Notes: generated by a model from the sequence alone, not told the origin. Positions 21,678 through 33,580 are shown, counted from the stretch's first letter. The stretch is DNA of 64,000 nucleotides from Cryphonectria parasitica EP155 (GCF_011745365.1 NW_024468917.1:1984001-2048000); one strand, 5' to 3'. Translations and numbers: made by a program.

Positions 21678-22493
21678 ATGCCTCCAACATTACTCCTCAT
21701 ACGCCATGCCGAAGCCTTACACAATGTGAACCAAGGTGAGTCCTCTCCCGCCCAGACCCCATCTCTTGGCCTCGAATCTCCGACTCACTTACACACTTTG
21801 CCAGACTACACAATCCGGGACCCAGGACTCTCTGACCTTGGTCGTGCCCAGTGCGCCGAGCTGAGCCAGGTCCTCCAGGAGAAACTGCCCGAGGATCTCA
21901 AGTCCAACATCGGCCTGATCATCTGCAGCGCCATGCGCCGCACCTGCGAGACGGCAATGCTCTCTCTCGGCTGGCTTATCGAGCGAGGCGTGCCCATCCA
22001 GGCGCACGCGGGCTGGCAGGAGAACTCGGCCAAGCCCTGCGACACTGGCTTGCCTGTCTCCGTGGTGGCCGCTGAGTTTCCCAAGATCGACTTCAGCCAT
22101 GTCGACCCCGTCTATCCGGACAAGGTCTCGCCCGCTGGCGCCAAGTACAAGTACAAGAAGGAAAATTTGCTCGCGCGCGCCCAGTCGGACCTTGAGGAGC
22201 TGTATCACCGGCCCGAGAAGGTGATTGTGGTTGTTTCGCACTCCGGGTTTATGAGGCAGGCTGTCACGGGGGACCATTACTTTAATGCGGACTTTCGAGT
22301 ATATGACTTTGCCGAGAGAGCGCCGGCTGAGGAGGGAGGGCCTCTAAAGTTGACACAGTCGGAACTTACGAAAGGCGCTGGAGGCATGGGCCGCAGTTGG
22401 GACGAGATCGTGGAGCTTGGAATCGGGCTCCCGGACGAAGAACTGCCTCCTGGAGCAGACGTGGAGCTGCCCCCGAATGTTAAGCCGAACTGA
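21678..22493 (+). CDS. Histidine phosphatase superfamily (phosphoglycerate mutase-like) protein
   Basis: Two exons, 21678-21735 and 21805-22493, giving 248 aa. The start MPPTLLLIRHAEALHN carries the RHG-type catalytic loop, with Arg9 and the phospho-accepting His10. The second catalytic region is in VVVSHSGFMRQAV, and acid/base residues lie around QENSAKPCDTG. The 69-nt intron (GTGAGT...TTGCCAG) is a multiple of three and stop-free, so unspliced RNA stays open, but splicing restores the compact NVNQDYTIRDPGLSDLG of the family. The frame runs upstream of 21678 without an ATG. It is a small cytosolic member of the fungal phosphoglycerate-mutase-like group. The substrate cannot be read from sequence. 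Confidence 0.88.
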   Translation: MPPTLLLIRHAEALHNVNQGESSPAQTPSLGLESPTHLHTLPDYTIRDPGLSDLGRAQCAELSQVLQEKLPEDLKSNIGLIICSAMRRTCETAMLSLGWLIERGVPIQAHAGWQENSAKPCDTGLPVSVVAAEFPKIDFSHVDPVYPDKVSPAGAKYKYKKENLLARAQSDLEELYHRPEKVIVVVSHSGFMRQAVTGDHYFNADFRVYDFAERAPAEEGGPLKLTQSELTKGAGGMGRSWDEIVELGIGLPDEELPPGADVELPPNVKPN

Positions 22494-24480
22494 TCTTCTG
22501 GGTTGAGATTTCTAGTTTTCTGCGTGTAGATAAGACTGGTTGATCTGATTGTTGTTGTTGGGCTTTTGGTTCCTAGATTCTATGAACTAGATACACACTG
22601 AGATACATTAGACATTAGCTTGCTCCCTAGAATAACCTATTCGTATGGTCCATGTCTCTCTTCACCGCTTCTATGTCAGCTAAGTATTTTCGGAACAGTA
22701 TTTGGACCTTTAGAATACTGTATCATGACTTTTCCCAACAATGTTCTTGAGATGGAAGAACTCATGTGAAACCATCAGATCCATATGGTCTATTATCCTG
22801 GGGACAAGGTCTTGGCAGCCACCACCCAGACAATACCATTGTCGGAGGTGCAGAAGAGTGAGGTGAGCATGGCTTTTCAGATACTGCAGTATTGTATGTA
22901 ACAATTCTATAGAAGCGATTGGCCCTATTGTACAGCTTGACCGTAACGACGACCCATCCATTGGAAAGCTCCCTGCGCGGCAACGCTTGCACAGTACTTA
23001 GACATAGACGAGGGAAGACGAGGCATGCCAGGTATTCCTGTCTATCACTTGAAAGTCTTCGCGACCTCATCATGAACCAATTCATCGCGTACACCCACGA
23101 ATCAGCCTTGAATTCCAGCATTTTGTAGTAATGGCTCTCTCTGACCTGGATTCTGTGCAAGATCTAAGGTAGGGCCGTGCGAGAGCTGCTCAAGTTCATA
23201 CGGTGCTCTGCTACTCCATGTAAGTCCATTGGTCAGAGCTTTCAAGGCGCTCAACGGGGAGCAAACCAGGCTATGAGACGGGGTTCTTCAGCCTTTCGAA
23301 TGTTGTGCTTAATTATCTGATGATGTCTATGGATTATTGGAGGCTGTAGGACCGACGACTAGTAGCGGATTGGTGACGAAATAGGGCGCTGGAATCGCTG
23401 TTCTGCCTGCTGTCATTATTACCCCGTGGGTTTCAGTATTAGGCCATGGAGGGCCGATATCCCTCGATTGTCTCGTCGTCAGTCTTACTCCGAGGGAAAG
23501 TTTCAGGGAAACATGTTTCAAATAGCACGAGACGAGCGTAGACGGGCATGAGCTCAAGATGCGTGCGATTCGAAAGAAATACTGTAGATCTGCTTTTAAA
23601 GATGCTGTTTTCCCATACACAACCAATGTCAAATGATTTTGCGCTCGATGACCCTTTTAACAGTCTCGTATCAGAGGTATTGACTCATAACGCCAGCAAG
23701 TGCTCTAAGGAATTCCCTTACCCACTTCCTGCCGGGTTCCCACTCCGAGCATGGGGTGATTATCTGGTATCTACAGTACACCTGACTCTTCCTTTTACTA
23801 ATTTTCAAGACACAACCCGGCCAGAAGCTCGCCTGAGCTTTGGATGATGACAAGTATGGGTAGTATTAGACTGCATTTATAATAGTTAAGGGGTTCTGTC
23901 TTGGAAGAAAGAAAGAATAAAAAGAAAAGAAAAGAAGAAAAACAGGAGGGTTAGAAGAGGCCATAGTAATAGCAGCTGTTGTATAGAGGTTAACTCTTGT
24001 TCTCGAGCTCGGTACTCTGAAGTCATGTAAGGGAATGTACATCTTTGCACAGTGTTACGCGTGCTTACATTCGAATCCTCCATACCAATGACCCTAGGAC
24101 GGAGAATAATCAGCATGCACTGAGGTCCACTTGTCAGCTCGAATTCAGCATCCAAGACTGCACTGCGCGCCTGGGCAAGTAATGTCATGCACGCCCTTGA
24201 GGATGCAAAGTGGGAGGCCTTGGCCTCTTTCAGCTGATACTATTACTTACATAGTAGTGCCACCCCACTCCAGGCCGCCGTAAGTCTCTACACAAGTGGT
24301 CCACTTCGCACTGTGGTAGTAGTGACAAGGGTATTGAGGACCTGATTATATATTCCTCGAAGCGGCCAAGTTGTCACGGTTCAATTTGTGTCATACAGCA
24401 GGAAAAAGAGAGGCAAAGAAAGAACAGATAAATCATAGAGAAGGGAAGAGAGGGATAGATCCCAAATTACGCCTTGCACT
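22494..24480. other. Long intergenic region, no gene supported
   Basis: About 2 kb. It has a purine-rich low-complexity stretch at 23909-23950 and scattered short frames (for example an ATG frame of 99 codons at 23548-23847 and a minus frame of 119 codons from an ATG near 23121) without recognisable motifs. I see no tRNA or transposon. Confidence 0.5.
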
Positions 24481-25116
24481 ATGGCGTCCTCCGAATCAGC
24501 CACAGAGCCAAAGTGCTTCCTCGAGCCCATCAACTTCCGTGACGAAGCGCAGTGCACCGAACTTCTCCGCCAGCGCAAAATCTGCGGCTGGGCGGACACA
24601 CCAGACTACCTCGATGTGTGGCGCACGGCCATGGACGCCGGAACCAAGAACATGTTCTGGATCAAACCGGCATCCCACCCGGACCTGCGCGTCGGCCACG
24701 TGTCCCTCGACTCCGACTCCGAGCCAGCCGACCTGGAAGTCGCCAACCCGCACGACAAATCCGTGCTCACGGTCGCGCGGCTATTCATCCTGCCCGAACA
24801 CCGAAACCTGAAGCTTGGGCGGGCCGTAATGGAGACGATGGAGCGGGTCGCGAGGGAGGAGCCGTACGGGTCCAAGAACTGCAGGGCTCTTGCTATCACG
24901 ACGCTGAGCAACAGGTACTATGACGAGGAAGAGTACCGGGCCGAGTATGCGCGTGCCAATGATGGCCGGATGCTGCCGAGAGGGGCGGGCAACGAGAACT
25001 GGTATCTAAGAATGGGCTACGTCAAGTGGAAGGATGCGCCCCTTTATGAAGTTGGGACCCCTGGATTTGAGGATGTCAAGTTGATCGCTGCTTTTATGCG
25101 GAAGAGCATTGTATAA
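24481..25116 (+). CDS. GNAT-family N-acetyltransferase
   Basis: Single exon, 211 aa, ATG at 24481. The fold signature is partly visible. A beta strand VLTVARLFILPEHRNLKLGRAVMETMER matches motif A: the variable acetyl-CoA loop HRNLKLG corresponds to the Q/RxxGxG/A loop in degenerate form. Motif B is represented by NENWYLRMGYVKW near the end, with the typical aromatic-Gly-Tyr. A long acidic insert with YYDEEEYRAEYARAN precedes it. No targeting signal. The acceptor substrate (amine, peptide or small molecule) cannot be deduced. It lies upstream of the GFA-domain gene on the same strand, 430 bp apart. Confidence 0.8.
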   Translation: MASSESATEPKCFLEPINFRDEAQCTELLRQRKICGWADTPDYLDVWRTAMDAGTKNMFWIKPASHPDLRVGHVSLDSDSEPADLEVANPHDKSVLTVARLFILPEHRNLKLGRAVMETMERVAREEPYGSKNCRALAITTLSNRYYDEEEYRAEYARANDGRMLPRGAGNENWYLRMGYVKWKDAPLYEVGTPGFEDVKLIAAFMRKSIV

Positions 25117-25546
25117 CGAAGAGTCACAAGATAGTGAGCTGGCCATGGCTTGAGAGAAGTCGAGAAATAAAGTAGGCGGCAATGGGCTCTCGACATAAAC
25201 ATCTTCATCATGAATAGAGGAGAATCTGAGAGATGATACAGGCCTGATGTCACATTATAATCCATAATTGACCACAATTTTCAATAGGGCGTAAAGACTG
25301 ACCCGATTATGCGCATTTCGCATGCACGGTGACAAGTTGCGCGGGCTACTGGTGGTTTTTCACGCCCTGCAGACAACTGTTTTGACATGCCTTGGCGACC
25401 TCCCGTCATGGCCACCTTCAAAGGGCTGAGAATGACAACTGACGTCTGATGGGACTTTAAAGGAGATCCATCCACGCGCAACACAATGCAAAGACAAACA
25501 ATCTCAAGATCAATCTAAACCAGACGGATTTTCCCAGCAAACAAAG
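25117..25546. other. Intergenic spacer
   Basis: 430 bp between two plus-strand genes, AT-rich on the left and with a typical A-rich leader before the ATG at 25547. Nothing else seen. Confidence 0.4.
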
Positions 25547-26743
25547 ATGGCTTCTCAAAACGACAACAATGTGCACATCACGGCGCAATGCCTGTGCAAA
25601 ACCCACACCTTTACCGCCGTCGTCCAGCGCTCAAGCCTCCCCCTCGGAGCGACAACATGCCACTGCGACTCGTGTCGACATCTCACCGGAGCTATGTACT
25701 CGAACGACATTGCCTGGCCAGGTGACTACGAGGCCATCCGCACGTCAACGTTGAAGACGTACGACTTCTCCAAGGTGCTCCAGATACTCTACTGCGGCAC
25801 CTGTTCAAGCACCATGTTCTGGGACATGCCACAGCGCAAGGACGGCAGTGTTGGCGGAGAGAACGGGAGACAGTACGGACTATTCACCGGCTGCCTGGTT
25901 GATGACGGCCCACAAGGGCTCGTGAAGATGATCGATCACATGTTTGTGGGGGATACGATCGACGGCGGCGCGAGTCTGTGGATGCGTAAGCCCAATGGTG
26001 ATGGGCAGTCGGTTCCGCGCTGGTCTGAGTTGAAGCATACAAGCGAGAAGCTCGCAGACGACTGGCCGGCAATGGCCTTCCCCACGGCGGATTGGAAGAG
26101 TGGTACGGAGGAGATTCCATTCCGATGCCACTGCAAAGGCGTCAATCTTGTCTTCCAGTCCGGTCAAGCGCTGCGAGAATATGCTGCAATGGAAGCGCAG
26201 AAGTTGCCATGGTTTGTCGATCCGGTCAGCAGAAAGCCTGTGGTCGGCACAGACGCTTGCAAGTCGTGCAGAACAAGCTTCGGTATCGACTTTGTCAACT
26301 GGACTTTTGCATTCTTGAAACACGTCGCCTACCCAACCACCACCTCGACGACTGCCGATGACGCGGCCGAGTTCCCTAAGACGGTGCAGGATCTCTACGC
26401 AGCTGTATCAACGGATATCAAGACTCGTGATCCGAGACTGGGCACTCTTGCGGTCTATCGCAGCTCAGAGGGCGTCAAGAGATACTTCTGCTCCAGGTGT
26501 TCTGCTTGCGTCTTCTATGCTAACGATAAGAATGGTGTTTTTGTGGACATAGCCATGGGACTGTTCGATGTCGAAAAATCAAGAGCCGAGGGCACTTTTC
26601 TATGGCTGTTTGGTGGCCCCTTCAAGCACAGAGGTGATGTACAAGAAGGCTGGAGAGGGGACTGGCTCAAGTCTCTCGAGGCGGGGTCTGAAGAGTTGAG
26701 GAAAGAGAGAGACTTTCCTGAGTGGTGGAAGCTTGGACGATGA
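25547..26743 (+). CDS. Protein with two GFA/CENP-V domains
   Basis: Single exon, 398 aa. The GFA (glutathione-dependent formaldehyde-activating enzyme/CENP-V) fold binds zinc through Cys-x-Cys and Cys-x2-Cys sets. The first domain shows C15-L-C17, C38-H-C40-D-S-C43 and C83-G-T-C86. The second shows C194-H-C196, C238-K-S-C241 and C315-S-R-C318. Both domains therefore seem to have complete metal ligands, unlike many tandem proteins in which one copy decays. No signal peptide. The family is common and expanded in filamentous fungi, and most members have no proven substrate; glutathione-adduct chemistry is an inference. The neighbouring convergent gene encodes a thiol-redox enzyme, 153 bp away. 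Confidence 0.87.
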   Translation: MASQNDNNVHITAQCLCKTHTFTAVVQRSSLPLGATTCHCDSCRHLTGAMYSNDIAWPGDYEAIRTSTLKTYDFSKVLQILYCGTCSSTMFWDMPQRKDGSVGGENGRQYGLFTGCLVDDGPQGLVKMIDHMFVGDTIDGGASLWMRKPNGDGQSVPRWSELKHTSEKLADDWPAMAFPTADWKSGTEEIPFRCHCKGVNLVFQSGQALREYAAMEAQKLPWFVDPVSRKPVVGTDACKSCRTSFGIDFVNWTFAFLKHVAYPTTTSTTADDAAEFPKTVQDLYAAVSTDIKTRDPRLGTLAVYRSSEGVKRYFCSRCSACVFYANDKNGVFVDIAMGLFDVEKSRAEGTFLWLFGGPFKHRGDVQEGWRGDWLKSLEAGSEELRKERDFPEWWKLGR

Positions 26744-26896
26744 GAGATGCTTTTCAAATGGCAATTTCAACGATGTGGCCGAGGGCCAAAATTGACTTAT
26801 TCATGTTTCAGTCTTATTTCCACTATTGAGATATATTGATAACAAGACATAAGATTCCTGAGAAATGGACTGACTGTTATCCAGCAGAAACCAGTG

Positions 26897-28029
26897 CTAT
26901 TTCCCTTCCGCCTTCTCCGCCAACAACTGCGCAACTAAGCCACCAGCTGCCAACGAGCCCCCATAGATTGCAATTGGAACCACTCTCCCTGTTGAAGCGG
27001 CATCTCCAGCGGCAAAAACGCCATGCAAACTAGTTTCGTTGAATGGAGGATGCACGTCAATTTGTCCGCTCTCGCCAAGCGTCAGTCCGAGCTGAGATGC
27101 AAACGGGCCATTCAGCTCAGCGTCAGGATAGTGAGTCTGTGGTAGTCATTCATTAGTACCGAGTGCTAGTAAACATCACACATAAATGGGAACATGGCCA
27201 AAGAAAAATCATCCTACAATAAAGGACTCCTTGATCTCGGTGCCGTCCTCAAGCGTTACTAGCACATCTGATGTGTCTCGAGAGATCAGCTTGAGGCTCT
27301 TGATACGGCGCTTTTCGAAGTTGACTCTCGTCTCCGAGTCGGCAATCTTGGCATTCGCCTGAATTTCCTTGGCCACCTCTTCGTCTCCATTCGTATAGAC
27401 TGTCAGCTTCTTGGCGAATTGGAGAGCCATGTTGCCGACATGCGTCGCCATGGTCGATTTGGCGAGCATGCCCATAGCCAGCAATCCGGCCGAGTCTCCG
27501 CCTCGCTCCTCGAATCCATGGCAAAAGAGACAGTGGAAGCTAAACGAGAGAGGGGGGGGGGGGGTTTATCAGCATTTATACGGCCTTCTTCACATACACA
27601 CAGCAAAGGGCCAGAATCCGCCTTCACTCACATCCCCCAGCCCCAACACTCGTCGTAACCCTCGATATCCAGCATCACATCCTTCACCCCAGTGGCCAAG
27701 GCAATCTTGCGGCCCTCATATACGTTTCCCAGCCCGTCTGTGGCCTGGAAACGGCCCGACTGGAGTTTCTCGATCTTGGCGACCCAGGCTCTCTTGAACT
27801 CGACGGTATCATAGCGAGCCAGGATATCACCTTTGGCCTTGGTCCTGAACACTGCCGGGTCTACGTGGTCGAAGCCTGGGACTCCATGCATATGTTCTGT
27901 TCGAGCGTTGCGGTAGGCGCCCGAGTCGAGGACGATGGCTGTCTGTAGCTGTCGTGCGATGGTGGTGGCCACCGTGAGGCCGGCTGGGCCCCCACCTATG
28001 ATCAGCACGTCGTAGACTTTGGATGCCAT
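26897..28029 (-). CDS. Thioredoxin-reductase-like FAD disulfide oxidoreductase (GliT-like)
   Basis: Three exons: 28029-27632, 27539-27218 and 27136-26897; 319 aa. FAD-binding GGGPAGL is at residues 12-18. A redox-active pair CLFC (Cys136, Cys139) in WGIFHCLFCHGFEERGG is formed just after the first splice junction, which lies in an Ile codon. The C-terminal FAD motif is GVFAAGDAAS. This layout is that of fungal GliT/HlmI-type oxidoreductases and related low-molecular-weight TrxR-like enzymes. Intron 1 contains a 13-nt C run on the coding strand. The second donor is GTAGGA, a weak site, chosen because it alone keeps the frame to the C-terminal domain. There is no non-ribosomal peptide synthetase nearby, so a role in epidithiodiketopiperazine protection is not supported. 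General disulfide redox chemistry is the safe call. Confidence 0.87.
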
Positions 28030-30169
28030 GTTTGGGGGGGAGAGAGTACTGTAGAGGTGGTGGTATTTGCTACTTGCGAATTGATCTAAGTGCAGTGGGT
28101 CTCGGAGATCTGTAGTGGGAGTGGGAGTAAGAACTACTATAGTCGCTTGATTTTATTTCATTGGCTTGTGAAAGAAACTCGATCGGTACTTATGTGAACA
28201 TATATCCGTAAAATCACCGAACTCAGGAATCTCCTGACTGAATAATCCTACTGTCGCCTGACCCCAAATCACCCCAGTTCCGAGTTTCCTGGCTAAGCCT
28301 GATGCATATTATATATAGGGCAAGGGCAGGTGGAGTAGAAGAGAGAAGGACAACAAAAGCGAAAAAAGAAAGAGGGCAAAGAGGAATTCTTCCCCTGGGA
28401 AGAAAAAAAATGTTCGAAAGAAAACGGCTTGTTCTTCTTTAGACCCCTAAGAATGGGTTGAGCGTGGGCATGCTGTACGATAGTCACTGTAGTTACGTCG
28501 TGTGTAGTGGTTGTCAGCAGTGAGCTACAGGCCCAGGCAGGCCTGTACCTTGGTGCATATTTGGAGCATTCGAGATTTCGAAATTACATAAATGAGATGG
28601 GGCTTGCTGGAACTCAGCGGCTTCTTGAGTCTCACATTCTGACCTTGGAACAAATCAATTATGTTACTGGATTTCAGAGGCAAATCAGAATTAGATGGGC
28701 ATGGATAACCAACCACCCCTCTGATCGCTGGGCAGGATCACTCCACAAGGCGTCGTGACACATGGCGCAAAATGACCTCAGAACAAAGTTCACTCCTGAC
28801 TGAGATCTAATGATGAGATCCTGAGTCAATTGGCGTCCATACGCCCCCTTTTCCGTACTCGTATGTACGTATACACTGAGTAAGCAAGCAGTACTGATTC
28901 ACATGAGCTTGAGAGGTAGACTCGGCGTTTCAACGCGAACGCGAGCTGACAGAGCTGACAGAGAATAGCACTGCCACCGGAATTGCTCCATATTATGGTA
29001 AATAGTGCAGCTAGATTTCTAGGACTTCTCAGCTTGGCAGGCTTTCGACCGTAGCAAACGGAGCAGATAGTAGTAGTGGTGAAAACAAGATCCAATTCAA
29101 CAATGAACACACAAGGGATATCCATTGTTCGCCTCTTTCTATTCTTGTAATCCTTGTTTATTTTCGTCGGCGCGAGGAAAATAAACGGTCGATCAGCTCC
29201 CTCCCTCTTGTAGTTTATTTTCTTTAGCCGACTTGTCTCTCAACACTCTTCTCAATGGGTGGTTGTTATGTACTACTGTTAGCCATGATCGGATCCTGCT
29301 AAAGGATCCTTGACGATACCTTGACAGTCGGTACCTTGACGTACGTATGCATATCTCCAGCATTTGGGTCTCTGTATCTCGAGATCGATTACCTCACGTC
29401 GCCTTTGGGGTTCGAGCTGCCCGATGTGGTCTGCTGGGCCACACTGGGCCACTGTGAGGCCGCTGAAGGAACCCTGTAAAACATGGCACCTTGGCACCCC
29501 TAACAGCTGTATCCTTGCGTGGTTCCCCTGTTTCTGTGGCGGTGCACAGCCTCCCCACAGGGGGTTTGTATTGCGGTACGGTAGTCTACCGAGCTCCAAC
29601 ACCTCAACCTTGTTTTCTCAGTCATGATCAATGTCTCCTCAGCGGTTCCTCCCTGGTTTTTCACTGGCTCCTCAGTGGCCCCCCTGGCCTCCCTTCCCCC
29701 CATCGCAACCCTTTCCTCGCTGTGTCGAACCTGAATAACCCCGCGTGCCACCGTCATTCGCCCGTCAGAGCCTCGCTTTTTTCCCTCGATCTCTCAGTGG
29801 AGCAGTGACGCACTGCGCCCCTGGGCCGTGGCCCCTGCACCCTGCCTCTTATATTGATCTTCCCTATGACTTTAGTAGTGCTACTCTATGGTAGCAGAAT
29901 GTTGGGCTTCGTTTCGTTTGGTTTGGTTTGGTTTGGTTGCCCTCCTGTGGCGCGCCGGTGAAACTAAACTGCCCGCAATCACATTGTTCTTTTCTCTACT
30001 CAGCAGCCGCACTTAGCTATTTACCCATCTTCGTCGTCGATTACTTCTCTCTGGCCAACGCCTCCCTCTCCACGCACAGAACAAGGCATTTGTCTTACTG
30101 CATCCAGAAGAAAGAGAAACACACACACATATACACACACATACCCACTACACGCCGTGCTTTAGACCC
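28030..30169. other. Long intergenic region with simple repeats
   Basis: About 2.1 kb between divergent genes. It holds a GTTTG-type repeat (29911-29937) and AC-rich leader repeats (30119-30145) before the patatin-like gene. Frames in this stretch are short and unconvincing. Confidence 0.5.
29911..29937 (+). repeat. GTTTG microsatellite
   Basis: Five-nucleotide tandem repeat, GTTTC/GTTTG units, about 240 bp before the patatin-like start codon. Confidence 0.8.
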
Positions 30170-32311
30170 ATGGCATCGACCGGTCTGACACGGAAGGACA
30201 CCACGAAGGGTCCTCCCCTTCGTGTGCTGTCGCTAGGTGCGCCTTCCCCCTCACTGCTTTCTTCCCACCCCCTTCCGCCGGCGGCTACCGGCTTATCACG
30301 ACTCTTTTGTGTGCTGACTTTGGCATCTCAACCCATCTAGATGGCGGCGGTGTCCGAGGCTACAGCATGTTCATCATCATACAGGAGATTATGCACCGAA
30401 CCTTTGTCGAGATGGAAGGCCGCGCGCCCCGACGCCACGAGATCCCCAAGCCTGCCGACCACTTCGACCTGATCGTCGGCACCGGAACGGGCGGCCTCAT
30501 CGCTCTCATGCTGGGACGCCTGCGGCTCGACCTCGAGACTTGCAAGGAGCTCTATGTGCGCATGACCCGCATGGTTTTCGAGACCGACAAGACCCTCTTC
30601 GGCATCCCTACCCACTCGACCCTCTTCAAGGCCTCGAAGCTCGAGGAGGCCATCCAGGAAGCCGTCAGGGAGCACACGGTATCGGGGTCAGAAGGAGACG
30701 ACGGCACCTCATCTCTGTTCAGCCCGCTGAGTCCACAGTCCCGCGGCGGGAACACCCACGGGCCGAGGAGGCATCTCAGCAACGCGAGTGTGGTTAGTTT
30801 CAGCGCCAAGAGCCCGACGGCACAGATGGCACGGCCCGCCTTCACCGGAAGGGGAGGTGATCCAAATGCGCGCCTATACGACGAGAGAGAAAACAGGACC
30901 AAGACGTATGTTAATCTCGAAGACCCCCCCCCCCCCCTCTCCAGAACTGTCGACTGTTTTTGGCTGACATACAAACTTTGTTAGGGCTGTGACCGCGATC
31001 TACAACGGCGCGCGCAGTAAGTCTGACGTTGTGCTGCTGCGGTCATATGACTCCAGGAGGGAGACGGCTCCCGAATACGACTGTACAATCTGGGAGGCAG
31101 GAAGGGCGACCTGCTCGATAGGACTGGCCTTCAAGCCCATCCGGATTGGCCAGACTGTGTTCCACGATGGCGGCGACGGAAAGTTCAACCCTTCCCCCGA
31201 GGCGCTCGAGGAGGCTATGACAAACGAGTGGCCCGGACGTGAGATTGGCGTCTTCCTCAGCCTCGGGACAGGCAAGAGGCCCAAGAGCAGCGACGTAAAC
31301 AAGACGGAATGGTACGAAGGGTTCTTGGGAGGGTTCGCCGAGGCCAGGAGGAGACTCATTTCCAAGATCGAGGGCTGCGAGAAGACACACGAGCTGATGA
31401 AAAAGGACATTTTGCCCTCGAAAGGAGTGAATATTGACAACTACTACCGGCTAAACGTGGAGGTCGGTGTGGGCGAGTTCGGAATGAACGAGTGGAATCG
31501 GCTGTCTGAGATCTCCACGTCGACGAGAATGTACCTCGGCCGCAGGACAGAACAGAAGATGGTGCAGGACTGTGCGGCCAGGCTGGCTAAGATCAACCGG
31601 GCAAAGCAGCGCCTCGATCGGTACAGCGGTGAGTCGGAGCTGAAGCCCTTTAAGGAGGACTACAACCTCCTATCGCCGCTTGCAGTGGAGCTCCCGGCAG
31701 AGATCCCAGAGGCATGGCCACCCGCGCCGAATACCCCCTCCAACCGGTCTATCGACAGACAGTCGTACGACTCCGGGATCGACGCCCTATCAGTGCCAAC
31801 CAACCAGCGGTCTCCCAGAAGCTCATACGAGCGTGTCTTACCTCCCATCCCGCAGGACGAGGAGGCTGCTATCCCCCCACCCCTGTCACCCCGCCGAGAA
31901 ACGCCACCTGAAGGACGAGTTCGGCCGCCGTCGGCGCCAGTCCCTAACCACAGCGCCGACCACGATGATCACCTGGTGGTACACGCGCCATCGCCAGCGC
32001 AATTTCGGACCGCCGCAGGGACGGACAAGATCGCCATCGTCTCAGCAGACGAGCGTCCTCGAGGCCAAGGAGCTTACGGCAGTACGTCACCACAACGCTC
32101 ACGGGTTGAGCCTCCTCCGCTGCCACCCAAGACGCCCCTGCCTGACCACCAGGCCATGCGGAGAGTGGGCACAGCGCCCGCGATCTCGTCTATTGATGCC
32201 GCTGTTGGTGGTGGTGGTGGTGCTGCTGCTGCTGCGCCGCCGTACCCGCTCGACGATGAGCAGCCACCACCACCTGTGGGGAGGAAGCCCCCGAATTATC
32301 AAGGTCGGTGA
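30170..32311 (+). CDS. Patatin-like protein lacking the catalytic serine
   Basis: Three exons: 30170-30236, 30341-30905 and 30985-32311; 652 aa. The patatin fold is clear. The oxyanion loop DGGGVRGYS starts at residue 23 and is created by the first splice. The next block, FDLIVGTGTGGLIALMLGRL, should hold the nucleophile elbow GxSxG. Here it reads GTGTG, so residue 71 (codon GGA at 30484) is Gly instead of Ser. The partner Asp is retained in DGGDGKFNP (Asp272). After the patatin core (to about residue 390) comes a long Pro/Ser-rich disordered tail with PPLPPK-type SH3 ligands and a poly-Gly/Ala run. Intron 2 contains C14 (30924-30937). By the usual Ser-Asp dyad mechanism the protein should not hydrolyse lipids. 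I recall other fungal members with GTGTG, which I could not check. Confidence 0.88.
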
Positions 32312-33512
32312 GGGAAGACTAAGAGGAGGCGGAGAGAGGAAACGTTGTGTGCGTAGGAAGGTTTATGCAGCTTATTTTTCTTGGCTCAGGAGCGTATACC
32401 TGGATATGGGTGACTCAATCAGGTCGACGCACATGCATACGAAGGCTTCGGCTAAGCTACGAACACACACATGCCCGGCCTTGGAGGGGGGGAGGGGAGG
32501 GGTGGGGTGGCACAGCCTGGGTTCCAGGGCTGGGGCCTAGACTGGACTGACAGGCTTGAAGACTGCTCATGACAGTGACGACAAGGCGGCGTTCAGGAGA
32601 CCAAGTTTGGGCTCCAGTGGATTTCTTATTTCTCTTTTTTTTTTTCTTCTCTCTCCTGCTCTTACGATACCAATTTCAGCATACATGATTTCTTTTGGAC
32701 TTTCACAATGAGTCACGCTGTGTCTGGTCTCAGAACCATTTCCTTCGATCTATAGTAAATGACACCAGTGAAAAGGAAGAAGAAAATCAAAAGAAAAAAG
32801 AAAAAGATACGTCAGCCAGCCTCGTCCCATTGGACCCAGCAGACTGGAAACAGGGTGGATCTTTCATCCCAAGTCCCTGCATCCGCGCCGATCCTCCCCT
32901 GCAGCCTTGATCGATTTGATTGTGTGTGTCTCTTGTCGGATCCTGTCCTTTCAGAAGGACGATGTGCTCTAAGTGCATTTTATAGATAAAAATGATAACA
33001 AGAAAGAGAGGGAAAAAAAGGAGTCTAGCCGTATCATTCGCGGCGCACTTGACTATACCGTCTCTCGTCTAAGTTCCCATGTTCACCCCGTATTTTTCAC
33101 CTCCCCTCTTTGCTCACCCCCCCCCCCCCTTCTTCACGTTGCATTCACTGCATATGCGACGGAACGTGGTATCGTTCTGCATGCTGCTGATGATGGTGAT
33201 GATGATGTCGCCCTACTACGACCAATACCACATTGTCATTGCACCTCGAAGCTCCTATGCCAAGTAGTCTAGAGGTCACCTCCCCGCCAGAACCAGGGCG
33301 GCGCTCGAGACCCTTAGCTGCGCCAGGAGAAAGGGAGGGGATACACATGCCAAACTATGAAGGACCCAAGTGACAAGGCTGAAGGCTACGGTAGGATCTC
33401 CCTTTCTCTACATAACACGTGGTACATTGTGGGATACATCCTGTCCTTGCCCTGGTTTTTGCTTCTTCTTTCTTTTGCGCTTCGTTCACTTTGCGCTTCC
33501 CATCCATTCATC

Positions 33513-33531
33513 CATGCATGCATGCATGCAT
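33513..33531 (+). repeat. CATG tandem repeat
   Basis: About five ATGC/CATG units, self-complementary, so the stretch can form a cruciform. Confidence 0.75.
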
Positions 33532-33580
33532 ACATCCATGCCGTCCAGCCCGCACTTGGCTGGCGTGCAAGTCAGTGAGT

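Noticed and set aside
22762..23847. Two frames of about 100-119 codons (minus 22762-23121, plus 23548-23847)
   Set aside because: No recognisable domain, and position in a long gene-poor gap; chance frames of this length are expected.
24481..28029. Possible secondary-metabolite cluster (GNAT, GFA, GliT-like, transporter nearby)
   Set aside because: No polyketide synthase, peptide synthetase, terpene cyclase or P450 in the window, and the MATE gene is 12 kb away behind unrelated genes.
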